A stretch of DNA of 12,154 nucleotides, taken from positions 1 through 12,154 of the forward strand of contig JALHUF010000265.1 of NCBI GenBank assembly GCA_022866195.1, given 5' to 3'. The position numbers and the translations under genes are program-made. This document shows, in pieces, positions 1 to 6,645 of the stretch. The first letter of the stretch is position 1. Each line of letters starts with the position of its first letter. Below the pieces are notes generated by a model. That model saw only the letters and a list, made by a program, of their open reading frames with translations. It made no database searches and was not told the DNA's origin. Source of the stretch: Terriglobia bacterium (GTDB lineage: Bacteria > Acidobacteriota > Terriglobia > UBA7540).

Positions 1-43
1 AAACCCCCTTAGAATGCGTAGAAGGCCCCCAGGAAGGCCGTGA

Positions 44-73
44 CCCTCCACACCCGCCCTCCAACCCCTCCCC
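44..73 (-). other. Potential G-quadruplex (C-tracts on the plus strand)
   Basis: The plus strand carries C-runs at 44-46, 53-55, 57-59, 65-68 and 70-73. On the minus strand these become five runs of three or four G. The four nearest (73 down to 53) are separated by loops of 1, 5 and 1 nt, which fits the standard G3+N1-7 rule. Whether it folds in vivo cannot be seen from the sequence. Confidence 0.4.
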
Positions 74-101
74 GGCCTGAAAACCAACCTCCTGAGACAA
101 A

Positions 102-132
102 CCCTACCCTCCCCCAAAGGGGGAGGGTAGGG
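102..132. repeat. 14-bp perfect inverted repeat, 3-nt loop
   Basis: CCCTACCCTCCCCC at 102-115 pairs perfectly with GGGGGAGGGTAGGG at 119-132 around an AAA loop. The stem is very stable in RNA or single-stranded DNA. Neither side carries the T-tract expected of an intrinsic terminator: the plus strand continues with acctaaaa and the minus strand with only TTTG. A REP/MITE-like palindrome or a non-canonical terminator are both possible. Confidence 0.6.
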
Positions 133-147
133 ACCTAAAATGGGCCT

Positions 148-202
148 GACCAAGCCGGGACCAACCCGGAACCAAGCCAGAACCAAGTCAGAACCAAGTC
201 GG
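148..202. repeat. Five tandem copies of an 11-bp repeat
   Basis: The units are GACCAAGCCGG (148-158), GACCAACCCGG (159-169), AACCAAGCCAG (170-180), AACCAAGTCAG (181-191) and AACCAAGTCGG (192-202). All five keep the ACCAA core and have no gaps. A period of 11 bp is close to one helical turn, so a protein could meet each copy on the same DNA face, but a slippage-generated microsatellite is the simplest reading. Confidence 0.75.
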
Positions 203-245
203 TTTGCACAAGCCCCTGTGCACCACTCCGCCAGGCCCTGTATAG

Positions 246-557
246 CACCCCTCGCGCACCCCTATAGGGGCTCACCCGGTCAGGACGAAGGCAACCCGGG
301 AGGGGCGGGAGATCTGGCTGGGGGCGGCGACCCACGATGTGGGTTGGGACATTCGCCCCGGGGTCGTCTCCCACGCTATCGACCCCGAGATTGACGACGA
401 GCGGACCAAGGTGGGCGCCGACCTCGCCGTGACGCGACAGGCGGCTGCCCTGCGGCTGGTCACGCGGCCGAATCCGCTCTCCGAGGGTTTGACGGCCACC
501 GGAGCAAGCTGGAGAACCGATGGCCGTCTTCTGGCGATCGAACTCAAGCCCCGCTAG
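246..557 (+). pseudogene. LssY C-terminal domain remnant (5'-truncated)
   Basis: The frame runs from a TAG at 243-245 to a TAG at 555-557 and encodes about 103 residues. The middle reads EIWLGAATHDVG, followed by VSHAIDPEIDDER, and the end contains LSEGLTATGASWRTDG. I recognise these as the W-[LV]-G-A-A-T-x-D, H-x-I-D-P-[DE]-[IV]-D-x-E-R and terminal TDG patterns of the LssY_C domain, a domain of unknown function found at the end of LssY/PgpB-like membrane proteins and in secreted proteins. The part that normally precedes it (an RxHxRLW-type strand and a longer N-terminal region) is missing. No ATG with a ribosome binding site is present; the first possible start is a GTG at 339, inside the conserved motif. 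I read it as a decayed or deleted copy. The identification rests on remembered motifs, without an alignment. Confidence 0.5.
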
Positions 558-626
558 CGTTTGCCCCGGCCAAGGTTTACGGCGCGGCGGAGCGCGCGCA
601 GCAAGGTGACGGTTGCCTCGACTCCG

Positions 627-656
627 TTGACGAGACTTCTGGAGCCGATGTATGGT
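627..656 (+). promoter_or_regulatory. Sigma70-like promoter upstream of the 113-aa gene
   Basis: TTGACG (627-632, 5 of 6 to consensus) is followed after 18 bp by TATGGT (651-656, 4 of 6). Transcription would begin near 663, giving a leader of about 25 nt that includes the GGGGAAG ribosome binding site at 678-684. Confidence 0.45.
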
Positions 657-687
657 TTGAACTTCAAGCTCACCACTGGGGAAGTTC

Positions 688-1029
688 ATGGAAACAACGC
701 CGAAGCCCGTACCGCCCGACGCGCCACCGATTCGCGGGAAGATTATCGAAGCGGAAATCAAATCATCCGTAGATGCCACGCGCCCCCTGCCGCTCGTCTG
801 TGGGCTGTACGCCATCGAGGCCGCGGAGGGAATCTGGCTCTGTGCTTACTACGGCACGAACCGCAGCATCTTCGAATTCTTGCCTCAGAAGGGCGCGGTG
901 GTGGAGGAAGCCCAGCTCGGCATCGTTTTCCCCGTCAAGGAATTCACTCCCCGGGACCAGTACCAGCCGGCGCTGTGGGAGGAGTTCAAGAGAACGCGGA
1001 TGCTGGCCTACACCGGCCACGGTGGGTAG
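688..1029 (+). CDS. Hypothetical protein, 113 aa
   Basis: I do not recognise a family. The ATG at 688 has a ribosome binding site (GGGGAAG, 678-684) and a promoter-like pair upstream. The first 15 residues are rich in proline and threonine, followed by a mixed alpha/beta-looking body with two cysteines (PLVCGLYAIEAAEGIWLCAYY). A short helical C-terminus (LWEEFKRTRMLAYTGHGG) ends the protein. There is no signal peptide or membrane segment, so it is probably cytosolic. Codon choice is GC-rich like its neighbours. The downstream secreted-protein gene lies about 180 bp away with its own ribosome binding site, so the two are not clearly an operon. A small free-standing unknown is the best description. 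Confidence 0.65.
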   Translation: METTPKPVPPDAPPIRGKIIEAEIKSSVDATRPLPLVCGLYAIEAAEGIWLCAYYGTNRSIFEFLPQKGAVVEEAQLGIVFPVKEFTPRDQYQPALWEEFKRTRMLAYTGHGG

Positions 1030-1211
1030 GGCCGGGAGCCTTCTAATGACGGCCAGCAGGAATTCTGCATGTCATCTTGCGGCGAAGGGACGCGGCGTAG
1101 TTTCGTGGCGTGCGGCGGGGGAGGATACTGCCCCGCGATAGGGCGCGGTCACGAGGAGGGTAAGGGCAGGAAGAACTAGGTGTGCCAATATCGGAGGAGG
1201 AGAGAATACCC

Positions 1212-1865
1212 ATGGGTTACTTCAAGAAGATAGCGATCGTGCTCGCGGCCGTTTTCGGCATCACCGGGCTTGCCGGGGCGCAGCGGATGGCGCAAGCGCC
1301 TTCCATGCCCGGTGAGTTCAAGCCCGTCGTCGGCGCGGGAGCTCAGTATGAGGTCACCACGAAGAAGAACGAAAAGGTGAACTGGGCTTACGCGGTGGTG
1401 GGCAAGGAAACCGTGGGAGGTGCGGAGGGCTACTGGCTGGAGATGCGTCTGGAAGGGGGCAAGGAAGGGGGCATGGTTATGAAGCACCTGCTGGTCGTGC
1501 GCGGCGGGAAGGCGGAGGTCAAACGCATGATCGTGCAGACTCCGGGCCAGCCGCCCATGGAGATGCCCATGGGCATGATGGGCGGCATGATGCCGCGCGG
1601 CCAGCAGGCGGCGAGCGAGCAGAACCTGGGAGAACGCGTCGGCACCGAGACGGTGACCGTGCCCGCAGGCACCTTCCTGTGCGACCACTATCGCAGCAAA
1701 TCCGGCAAGACCCCGGCTGATGTGTGGGTCTCCACCAAAATCTCGCCTTATGGATTGGTGAAGATGGTTTCTGAGGACTCCACCTTGGTGCTGACCAAAG
1801 TACTCGCGAATGAGACCACGCGCATCAAGGGCGAGCCGCAGAAGCTTGAGATGCCGCACTTCTAG
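1212..1865 (+). CDS. Secreted hypothetical protein with Met-rich patch, 217 aa
   Basis: I chose the ATG at 1212 because GGAGGAGG (1193-1200) sits just upstream and the protein then starts with a clean signal peptide: MGYFKK, a hydrophobic stretch (residues 7-20) and AGA or AQA cleavage sites near residues 23-29. An in-frame GTG at 1182 would place ten charged residues ahead of the signal and is unlikely. The mature part looks beta-rich. Residues 116-127 (MEMPMGMMGGMM) hold seven methionines in twelve positions, flanked by proline and glycine, which suggests an exposed loop. The C-terminal half contains PAGTFLCDHYRS (151-162) and DVWVSTKISPYGLVKM (170-185). I associate this arrangement with uncharacterised periplasmic beta-sheet proteins related to lipoprotein-carrier-like folds. 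Function is unknown; copper or other soft-metal binding through the Met patch is only a guess. Confidence 0.75.
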   Translation: MGYFKKIAIVLAAVFGITGLAGAQRMAQAPSMPGEFKPVVGAGAQYEVTTKKNEKVNWAYAVVGKETVGGAEGYWLEMRLEGGKEGGMVMKHLLVVRGGKAEVKRMIVQTPGQPPMEMPMGMMGGMMPRGQQAASEQNLGERVGTETVTVPAGTFLCDHYRSKSGKTPADVWVSTKISPYGLVKMVSEDSTLVLTKVLANETTRIKGEPQKLEMPHF

Positions 1866-1969
1866 GCGCGGCAGGCGGGGGAGGCGTTGCCCGGCGGTGG
1901 TGCTTCTCGACGCCGCCCACGCTCGCTGGCACCGGCGGGGGCAGCGCCGGCCGGGGCCCGAGGCGGCTC

Positions 1970-2002
1970 TTGTCAAACGTCGCCGCATAGTGTATTTATA
2001 CA
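1970..2002 (+). promoter_or_regulatory. Candidate promoter of argR-argG-argH
   Basis: TTGTCA at 1970-1975 (5 of 6 to the -35 consensus) is followed by an AT-rich island, rare in this window, at 1991-2003. Possible -10 hexamers are TATTTA (1993-1998, 17 bp spacing) and TATACA (1997-2002, 21 bp spacing). Either places transcription start near 2005-2010, within about 20 nt of the argR ATG at 2021. The -10 region coincides with the palindromes listed as a candidate ArgR operator. Confidence 0.45.
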
Positions 2003-2022
2003 TTGTCTGCATAAACTTGCAT
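1991..2022 (+). promoter_or_regulatory. Candidate ArgR operator (tandem ARG-box-like palindromes)
   Basis: TGTAT-TT-ATACA (1991-2002) is a perfect 5+5 palindrome. TGCAT-AAACT-TGCAT (2008-2022) carries two TGCA palindromic halves. Their centres are 18 bp apart, and both are AT-rich sites with TG at one end and CA at the other, like known ARG boxes. ArgR hexamers usually bind pairs of such boxes over the promoters of arginine genes. Lying across the -10 region and the start codon of argR, these would support autorepression of the whole operon when arginine is plentiful. The assignment is inference from position and shape. Confidence 0.4.
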
Positions 2023-2467
2023 GGACCATCTGTACCGGCGTAATCTGATCCTGGAGCTTGTCCAGAGTGGGACCGTAGCCACGCAGGAGGAGCTGCGTCG
2101 GAAGCTGGCCCGCCGCGGCATCCGCGTGACGCAAGCGACGGTCTCGCGGGATATCGAAGAGCTGCGGCTGGTGAAGACGCGCGAAGGCTACCGCCTCCCC
2201 GACGCTCCCGAACCCGCCGCGCCTGCCCAACCCACCTTGGCCATCGTGCTCAAGGAGTTTGTGCGCGAGGTTGCGCAGGCGTCCAACCTGGTTATCGTCA
2301 AGACGCATCCGGGCAACGCGCATACGGTGGCCGTGGCGCTCGACGCCGAGCAGTGGCCCGAGGTGGCGGGGACGGTGGCGGGGGACGACACGATTTTTGT
2401 GGCTACCGCCCGGGCCCGCGATGCCGCCCGCCTGCGGAAGAAGCTCCTGGCGATCCTGGCATCTTGA
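2021..2467 (+). CDS. argR: Arginine repressor ArgR/AhrC
   Basis: This 148-aa protein has the normal length of ArgR. Residues 1-60 form the winged helix-turn-helix DNA-binding domain: an ILELVQSG opening, [14 protein letters not shown], then the recognition-helix signature QATVSRDI (38-45). After a Pro/Ala-rich linker (62-71) comes the hexamerisation and arginine-binding domain, with HPGNAHTVA (96-104) and the diagnostic [10 protein letters not shown] (117-126), whose acidic pair contacts L-arginine in the family. It should repress arginine biosynthesis with arginine as co-repressor and may activate catabolism. The ATG at 2021 matches the usual ArgR N-terminus but has no Shine-Dalgarno and lies very near the predicted transcription start, so translation may be leaderless. 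argG follows after 37 bp on the same strand. Identity is secure; the start mechanism is inferred. Confidence 0.95.
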   Translation: MDHLYRRNLILELVQSGTVATQEELRRKLARRGIRVTQATVSRDIEELRLVKTREGYRLPDAPEPAAPAQPTLAIVLKEFVREVAQASNLVIVKTHPGNAHTVAVALDAEQWPEVAGTVAGDDTIFVATARARDAARLRKKLLAILAS

Positions 2468-2504
2468 GCCGCGCCGCGCGGCAGGGGGTCTGAAAGGAAA
2501 CCAT

Positions 2505-3773
2505 ATGGCACCCAAGCGTGAACCATTGCCGCAAGTGAAGCGGGTGGTCCTGGCGTACTCAGGCGGGCTCGACACCTCGGTCATCATTCCCTGGCTGCGC
2601 GAGAACTATGATTGCGAAGTCGTGGCCATGATCGGCGACGTCGGGCAAGGCGACGACTACAAGGCGCTGCGCCAGAAGGCGCGGGCGAGCGGTGCGTCCA
2701 AAGTCTATGTCGAAGACCTGCGGGAGGAATTCATCACCGGCTATCTCTGGAAGGCCTTGCAGGCCGGCGCCGTTTATGAGGGTAAGTATCTGCTGGGTAC
2801 TTCGCTGGCGCGGCCGGTGCTGGCCAAGCGCCAGGTGGAAGTGGCACTGGCCTGTAACGCCGATGCGGTGGCCCACGGCTGCACGGGCAAGGGCAACGAT
2901 CAGGTGCGCTTCGAGCTGGCGTATAAGGCCCTGGCGCCTCACCTGCGCGTGATTGCCCCGTGGCGCGAGTGGACGATTAGGTCACGCGAGGACGCCATTG
3001 ATTATGCCCAGCAGCACAACATCCCCGTTGCCGCCACCAAGAAGGAGCCGTACAGCCGCGACCAAAACATCTGGCATTTGAGCCACGAGGGCGGCCCGCT
3101 GGAGACCCAACTCGGCGAGCCACCCGACGATGCCTGGAAGATCAGCCAGTCGCCGCACACTGCTCCTGACCGCGAAACCGCCGTGCGTATGGGGTTTGAG
3201 GCGGGTGTGCCGGTATCGGTGGACGGGAAGAAGATTAGCCCTGTCCGCCTCATCGAAACGCTGAATGCCGTGGCCGGCGAAAACGGCGTGGGGCGCACCG
3301 ACTTGGTGGAGAACCGTTTTGTGGGGATCAAATCCCACGGCGCTTACGAAACTCCCGCGGGCACCTTGCTGCATGCTGCGCACCACGAGCTGGAAGCCCT
3401 CTGCCTGGACCGCGAGACTTTCCACTACAAGCAGCAGGTGGCCTTGCGCTACGCGGAATTGGTCTATTTCGGGCAGTGGTTTACGCCGCTGCGCGAGGCC
3501 CTGGATAGCTTCGTCGAGACGACGCAGCGCCACGTGACGGGCGAGGTGACGCTGGGCCTGTACAAAGGGAACGTGCGGGTGCTCGACCGTCGCTCGCCCT
3601 TCTCTCTTTATGACACCAGTATCGCGGCGTTTACCATGAAGGCCGATTACGACCAGAAGGATGCGGAGGGCTTCATCAACATCCTGGGGCTGCCGGTCAA
3701 GCTGGCCGCCCAGGCGGCGGCCAAGCAGGCCCGCGCGCAGGCAGGTCGGACTCGCCGAAGGAGAACGGGATGA
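2505..3773 (+). CDS. argG: Argininosuccinate synthase
   Basis: ArgG joins L-citrulline and L-aspartate using ATP (released as AMP and PPi) to give argininosuccinate in the cytosol, the penultimate step of arginine synthesis. The protein has 422 aa, within the usual range for the family. The N-type ATP pyrophosphatase loop AYSGGLDTS is at residues 17-25. [13 protein letters not shown] (98-110) and [13 protein letters not shown] (125-137) are the second hallmark and form the nucleotide and aspartate pocket. [10 protein letters not shown] (181-190) and [15 protein letters not shown] (276-290) are also conserved. The ATG at 2505 has AAAGGA at 2493-2498; the open frame extends further upstream only as an out-of-frame shadow of argR. 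The tail ends in a basic GRTRRRRTG stretch beyond the core fold. The stop overlaps the argH start by 4 bp (ATGA at 3770-3773), implying coupled translation. Confidence 0.97.
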   Translation: MAPKREPLPQVKRVVLAYSGGLDTSVIIPWLRENYDCEVVAMIGDVGQGDDYKALRQKARASGASKVYVEDLREEFITGYLWKALQAGAVYEGKYLLGTSLARPVLAKRQVEVALACNADAVAHGCTGKGNDQVRFELAYKALAPHLRVIAPWREWTIRSREDAIDYAQQHNIPVAATKKEPYSRDQNIWHLSHEGGPLETQLGEPPDDAWKISQSPHTAPDRETAVRMGFEAGVPVSVDGKKISPVRLIETLNAVAGENGVGRTDLVENRFVGIKSHGAYETPAGTLLHAAHHELEALCLDRETFHYKQQVALRYAELVYFGQWFTPLREALDSFVETTQRHVTGEVTLGLYKGNVRVLDRRSPFSLYDTSIAAFTMKADYDQKDAEGFINILGLPVKLAAQAAAKQARAQAGRTRRRRTG

Positions 3774-5173
3774 AGCTTTGGGGCGGGCGTTTCGCTCCCG
3801 GCAGGCGCGATCCCCTCTTCGAGAGGTTTTCCGAATCGTTTTCCGTTGACCAGCGCCTGGTCCTCTACGACCTTCAGGTCAACCGGGCGTACGTCCGGGC
3901 GCTGGGCGAGGCGCGCGTCCTTGCGGCGGCCGAGGTCCGCCAATTGACACGCGGCCTCGATCGGCTGCGTCGTTACGTGGAAACCCACCCCGGCTGGGCG
4001 CGCGGCCAAGCGAGCGAAGACGTTCACACCTGGGTCGAAGCGCGGCTCGAGCGCGAGGTCGGGCCGGTGGCGCGCAAGCTCCGCACCGGTCGCAGCCGTA
4101 ACGACCTGGTGGCCACGGAAACGCGCCTGTTTGTGAAATCTGAAATCTTGAATCTTGAATCTGCTCTGGCCCAGCTTCTCGCGAGCTTGCTGGCTGAGGC
4201 CAAACGCCACCGGTCGGTGGTTCTGCCGGGTTACACTCATCTCCAGCCTGCGCAGCCCATCCTGTTCGCGCATTACCTGTTGGCGTACTTCGAAATGTTC
4301 CAGCGCGATGTGAGCCGCCTGGAAGATTGCCGGGCGCGCGCCGACGAGCTTCCCTTGGGAGCGGGTGCGCTGGCCGGGACCGCATTCCGCCTCGACCGGG
4401 CGCGCTTGGCGCGCGCGTTGGGTTTTGCGCGCGTCGCCCGCAACAGCCTGGATGTGACCTCTGACCGGGATTTCGTCTGCGAATTGCTTTTCGCCTGCGC
4501 GCTCGCCCTGACTCACCTGAGCCGCCTGGCGGAAGACCTGGTGATTTATTCTTCGCCCGGCTACGGATTTGTCGAACTCGCGGACGCCTACTCCACCGGC
4601 AGCAGCCTGATGCCTCAGAAAAAGAACCCAGACTCCCTGGAGTTGATCCGCGGCAAGGCGGCGACGGTCTTGGGAAAACTGACCGGGACGCTGGCACTGC
4701 TGAAAGGCTTGCCGCTTGCCTATAACCGGGACTTGCAGGAAGACAAGGCAGCGCTCTTTGACGGCCTCGACACAACGCGTGAGGCGCTCCTGCTTGCCGC
4801 GCGCCTTGTCCGAACGTTGCGCCTTCATCCACAACGCATGAAGGCCGCGACAGCCCAGGGCTTCCTGACGGCCACGGATGTGGCGGACGTACTGGTGAGC
4901 CGCGGCGTGCCGTTCGCGGAGGCCCACGCGCAGGTGGGGAAGCTGGTGCGTTATTGCGACGAAAGGCAGATAACCTTCGCCGAGCTTGCGGCGGCGGAGG
5001 CGCGGCGCTTCATCCCCTTCTGGGATGCGAAGCTGCGCGCCGTTGCCGCTTCTCCGGAAAAGGCGGTGCGCCGCAGGGACGTGTTGGGCGGCACCGCCCC
5101 CCGGCAAGTGGCTCGCCAGTTGCGTGCCGCCGAGGGCACGTTGGAAACGCTGCGGCGCAGGCTCCCCGGCTAA
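3770..5173 (+). CDS. argH: Argininosuccinate lyase
   Basis: ArgH splits argininosuccinate into L-arginine and fumarate, the last step of arginine synthesis. It is a cytosolic homotetramer of the fumarase/aspartase superfamily. The product has 467 aa (E. coli about 457). Visible family blocks are KLWGGRF at the N-terminus, SEDVHTWVE (82-90), RTGRSRND (105-112), the substrate-binding [11 protein letters not shown] (153-163) and the catalytic-loop signature [12 protein letters not shown] (277-288), whose serine is the catalytic acid or base in known structures. The ATG at 3770 has AAGGAG at 3758-3763 and overlaps the argG stop. A short AT-rich heptamer tandem repeat (4134-4161) encodes [10 protein letters not shown] without changing the normal length between RSRND and PGYTHLQ, so the enzyme should be intact. 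A long open frame antisense to argH is a codon-bias shadow. Confidence 0.97.
   Translation: MKLWGGRFAPGRRDPLFERFSESFSVDQRLVLYDLQVNRAYVRALGEARVLAAAEVRQLTRGLDRLRRYVETHPGWARGQASEDVHTWVEARLEREVGPVARKLRTGRSRNDLVATETRLFVKSEILNLESALAQLLASLLAEAKRHRSVVLPGYTHLQPAQPILFAHYLLAYFEMFQRDVSRLEDCRARADELPLGAGALAGTAFRLDRARLARALGFARVARNSLDVTSDRDFVCELLFACALALTHLSRLAEDLVIYSSPGYGFVELADAYSTGSSLMPQKKNPDSLELIRGKAATVLGKLTGTLALLKGLPLAYNRDLQEDKAALFDGLDTTREALLLAARLVRTLRLHPQRMKAATAQGFLTATDVADVLVSRGVPFAEAHAQVGKLVRYCDERQITFAELAAAEARRFIPFWDAKLRAVAASPEKAVRRRDVLGGTAPRQVARQLRAAEGTLETLRRRLPG
4134..4161 (+). repeat. Four 7-bp tandem repeats inside argH
   Basis: TGAAATC (4134-4140), TGAAATC (4141-4147), TTGAATC (4148-4154) and TTGAATC (4155-4161) follow one another without gaps. 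They form an AT-rich patch in an otherwise GC-rich gene. Heptameric repeats of this kind are familiar to me from intergenic regions of some GC-rich bacteria; here the patch is translated within a helix of the lyase. Confidence 0.65.
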
Positions 5174-5176
5174 CTG

Positions 5177-5503
5177 ATGACACTGCTCCGTCGCTTGGCT
5201 CGGTTTCCGGCATCACTCTCCGCAACGCTGGTTGCGTGCGGCTTTCTATTTGCCCAGGCACAGGCGCCCCTTCCCCAAGGGCAGGTTGTCGCCAAGGTTC
5301 CGTGCCGGGCGGACCAGGCTCAGAGCTACGCCCTTTATCTCCCGTCGAACTACGGTCCCGAAAAAACGTGGCCAATCCTCTATGCATTTGACCCTGGGGC
5401 GCGGGGCAACGTTCCCGTGGAGGAGTTCAAGGGAGCGGCGGAGGAGTACGGCTACAGTGTGGTCGGTTCCAACAACTCGCGCAATGCGGCTTTGGAAGCA
5501 TAG
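5177..5503 (+). pseudogene. Truncated secreted alpha/beta-hydrolase (N-terminal fragment)
   Basis: The 108-aa product starts with a good signal peptide (MTLLRRLARFP, hydrophobic core, cleavage after AQA near residue 30). It continues with KVPCRADQAQSYALYLPSNY, WPILYAFDPG and a YGYSVVGSNNSRN stretch. This is the first third of the polyhydroxybutyrate-depolymerase/esterase-like alpha/beta-hydrolase architecture: N-terminal strand pair, oxyanion-side DPG turn and strand 4. The nucleophile elbow (GxSxG), the acid and the histidine are all absent because a TAG stops the frame at 5501-5503. Reading through the stop gives about 38 more residues (YLGVFDQVTNAIRTAG onward, to 5621) that I cannot place in the family. 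An internal deletion joining two ends, plus the stop, would explain this. The ATG lies 3 bp after the argH stop, with no clear ribosome binding site, so it may once have been translated by read-on from argH. Confidence 0.55.
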
Positions 5504-5605
5504 TACCTGGGAGTTTTCGACCAAGTCACGAATGCAATCCGCACGGCCGGGGCCAGCCCGGCAGAAATCTCCGAGATGGTCCAGCAAAGGAAAAATCTCG
5601 AAACG

Positions 5606-5680
5606 AAGCCGGAATCCTGTTGAAAACAAAGCCAGTTACCCTCCAAAAGCCGGAATGTAATTGAAAATAAAGCTAGTTAG
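5606..5680. repeat. Imperfect tandem duplication, 41-bp period
   Basis: AAGCCGGAAT at 5606-5615 recurs at 5647-5656, and TTGAAAACAAAGCCAGTTA (from 5620) recurs as TTGAAAATAAAGCTAGTTA (from 5661). Over 34 aligned positions 27 agree, with a fixed offset of 41 bp. The element is more AT-rich than its surroundings and lies just past the broken hydrolase gene. Multiple short repeats are seen at the ends of some insertion sequences, so a mobile-element remnant is possible, but no transposase or flanking target duplication is visible. Confidence 0.6.
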
Positions 5681-5730
5681 ACTCGGGCCCAGGTCTTCTA
5701 CCCCAGGCTCCTTGTGCCAACCAAAGTCCC

Positions 5731-6594
5731 TCAGATTCGCTGCCTCCCATAGACGGAGTGCTCAAGCTCTGCCAGATCTGCCAAATCGATGAAGACCAAG
5801 TGGGGGCGCTGATAGTCACAGCCGGGATTGACGACTGTAGTCTTGCCGAGGCGGTCGAAGAATGCTCCCGAGACACGGGGACTCTCATGGATGTGGCCGT
5901 GCAGCGTCAGTAGGGGCTGGCGCCGCTCAATCCAGTGGCGCAGCGCGATGCTGCCGATATGTTGCCCGTCAAAGAGCACGTCGCAGCGGGTCTCGAAGGG
6001 CGGGCAATGGATCACGGCAATCGTCCGCTCAGGTTCGCTGGCTGGGAGCCGGCTGAGTTCCTCCGCGATGGTTGCATGAGAGTTCAGGTAGACGTCGAAA
6101 TCCTTGATGATCTCAAACCCGCGAGCCGTGCCCAAAACACAACGGGCAATCTGCGGTTGAACTCTTGGGGCTTGGGCTGAATCGCGCCTTTCGAAGTCTT
6201 TGATGGAGAACGGCGTGGGTGGAACGAAGGCGAGCCCTAGCAGAGTGTAGGGGCCTAACCCTGCTGCTCTCTGGTGGAGGTTTTCGACCAGGCCCTTTCT
6301 CTCCAGATCGTCCAAGGCCGGCAGGATGGTTTGGCAGTCGTCGTTGCCGGGGATGGCGAAGACACGCAGGGTCGGGTGCGCTTGCTTCCACTGCTCGACC
6401 AGCGGTCCGACTTCGCGGCGCAAGAATTCGGGCTGCGCCGCCGGGAGATGGGTGGCAGAAGCGCTGGGTGTGCCGGGACACAAGTCTCCACCGAACACGA
6501 TGGCGTCGGCCTGTGCGCGCAGGGCAGCCTCACCCGCCGCGCGATACAGTTCCAGGCTGCCGTGCAGATCAGACGTATAAACCAGGCGACTCAA
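5731..6594 (-). CDS. Calcineurin-like metallophosphoesterase
   Basis: The product has 287 aa from the TTG at 6594, or 294 aa from an ATG at 6615. I prefer the TTG: GGGGAGG (6605-6599) sits 4 nt before it, it gives the standard MSRLVYTSDLHG opening, and the ATG has no ribosome binding site. The dinuclear metal ligands of the family are in order: D-x-H (D9, H11), GGD (35-37), GND (83-85, in place of GNH), a histidine in AVIHCPPF and the terminal HGHIH. Such enzymes hydrolyse phosphomono- or diesters with Mn or Fe. The substrate (nucleotide, lipid or protein phosphate) cannot be told from the sequence. GND instead of GNH is frequent in the family, but the asparagine-aspartate pair may affect specificity. 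There is no signal peptide, so it is cytosolic. It is the last gene of a minus-strand operon, about 50 bp after the 177-aa membrane protein. Confidence 0.88.
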   Translation of the reverse strand: MSRLVYTSDLHGSLELYRAAGEAALRAQADAIVFGGDLCPGTPSASATHLPAAQPEFLRREVGPLVEQWKQAHPTLRVFAIPGNDDCQTILPALDDLERKGLVENLHQRAAGLGPYTLLGLAFVPPTPFSIKDFERRDSAQAPRVQPQIARCVLGTARGFEIIKDFDVYLNSHATIAEELSRLPASEPERTIAVIHCPPFETRCDVLFDGQHIGSIALRHWIERRQPLLTLHGHIHESPRVSGAFFDRLGKTTVVNPGCDYQRPHLVFIDLADLAELEHSVYGRQRI

Positions 6595-6598
6595 ACAG

Positions 6599-6605
6599 CC
6601 TCCCC
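6599..6605 (-). promoter_or_regulatory. Ribosome binding site selecting the TTG start of the phosphoesterase
   Basis: On the minus strand GGGGAGG is followed by CTGT and then TTG (6594-6592). The only alternative, the ATG at 6615, is preceded by TCCGCGTATA with no purine-rich motif. Confidence 0.5.
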
Positions 6606-6645
6606 AGGCAGCCATTATACGCGGAGGGGTAACGGAGATTGTCGG

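Larger units (their letters stand above)
1..245. other. Non-coding, structure-rich left flank
   Basis: I see no supported gene here. Short open frames on both strands are products of repeats and GC bias. The stretch holds C-tracts, a perfect stem-loop, an 11-bp tandem repeat and overlapping GCACCCCT motifs (245-252 and 256-263). The reading frame of the downstream LssY_C-like remnant closes at a TAG at 243-245, so this region lies outside that remnant. Confidence 0.5.

Noticed and set aside
135..815. 226-codon minus-strand frame over the repeat region and the 113-aa gene
   Set aside because: The translation is low-complexity and tracks the 11-bp repeat; no ribosome binding site or known motif, and it crosses two plus-strand units.
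1115..1136. GCGGGG..CCCCGC hairpin between the 113-aa and secreted-protein genes
   Set aside because: Only 6 bp with a 10-nt loop and no T-tract; expected by chance in such GC-rich DNA.
1176..2012. 278-codon minus-strand frame opposite the secreted protein
   Set aside because: His/Arg/Leu-rich shadow of a gene that has a signal peptide and strong ribosome binding site on the plus strand.
3647..5107. 486-codon open frame antisense to argG/argH
   Set aside because: It is longer than argH itself, but its translation is Arg/Gln/Gly-rich without any domain, while the plus strand has unmistakable argH motifs. High-GC codon bias keeps the opposite frame open.
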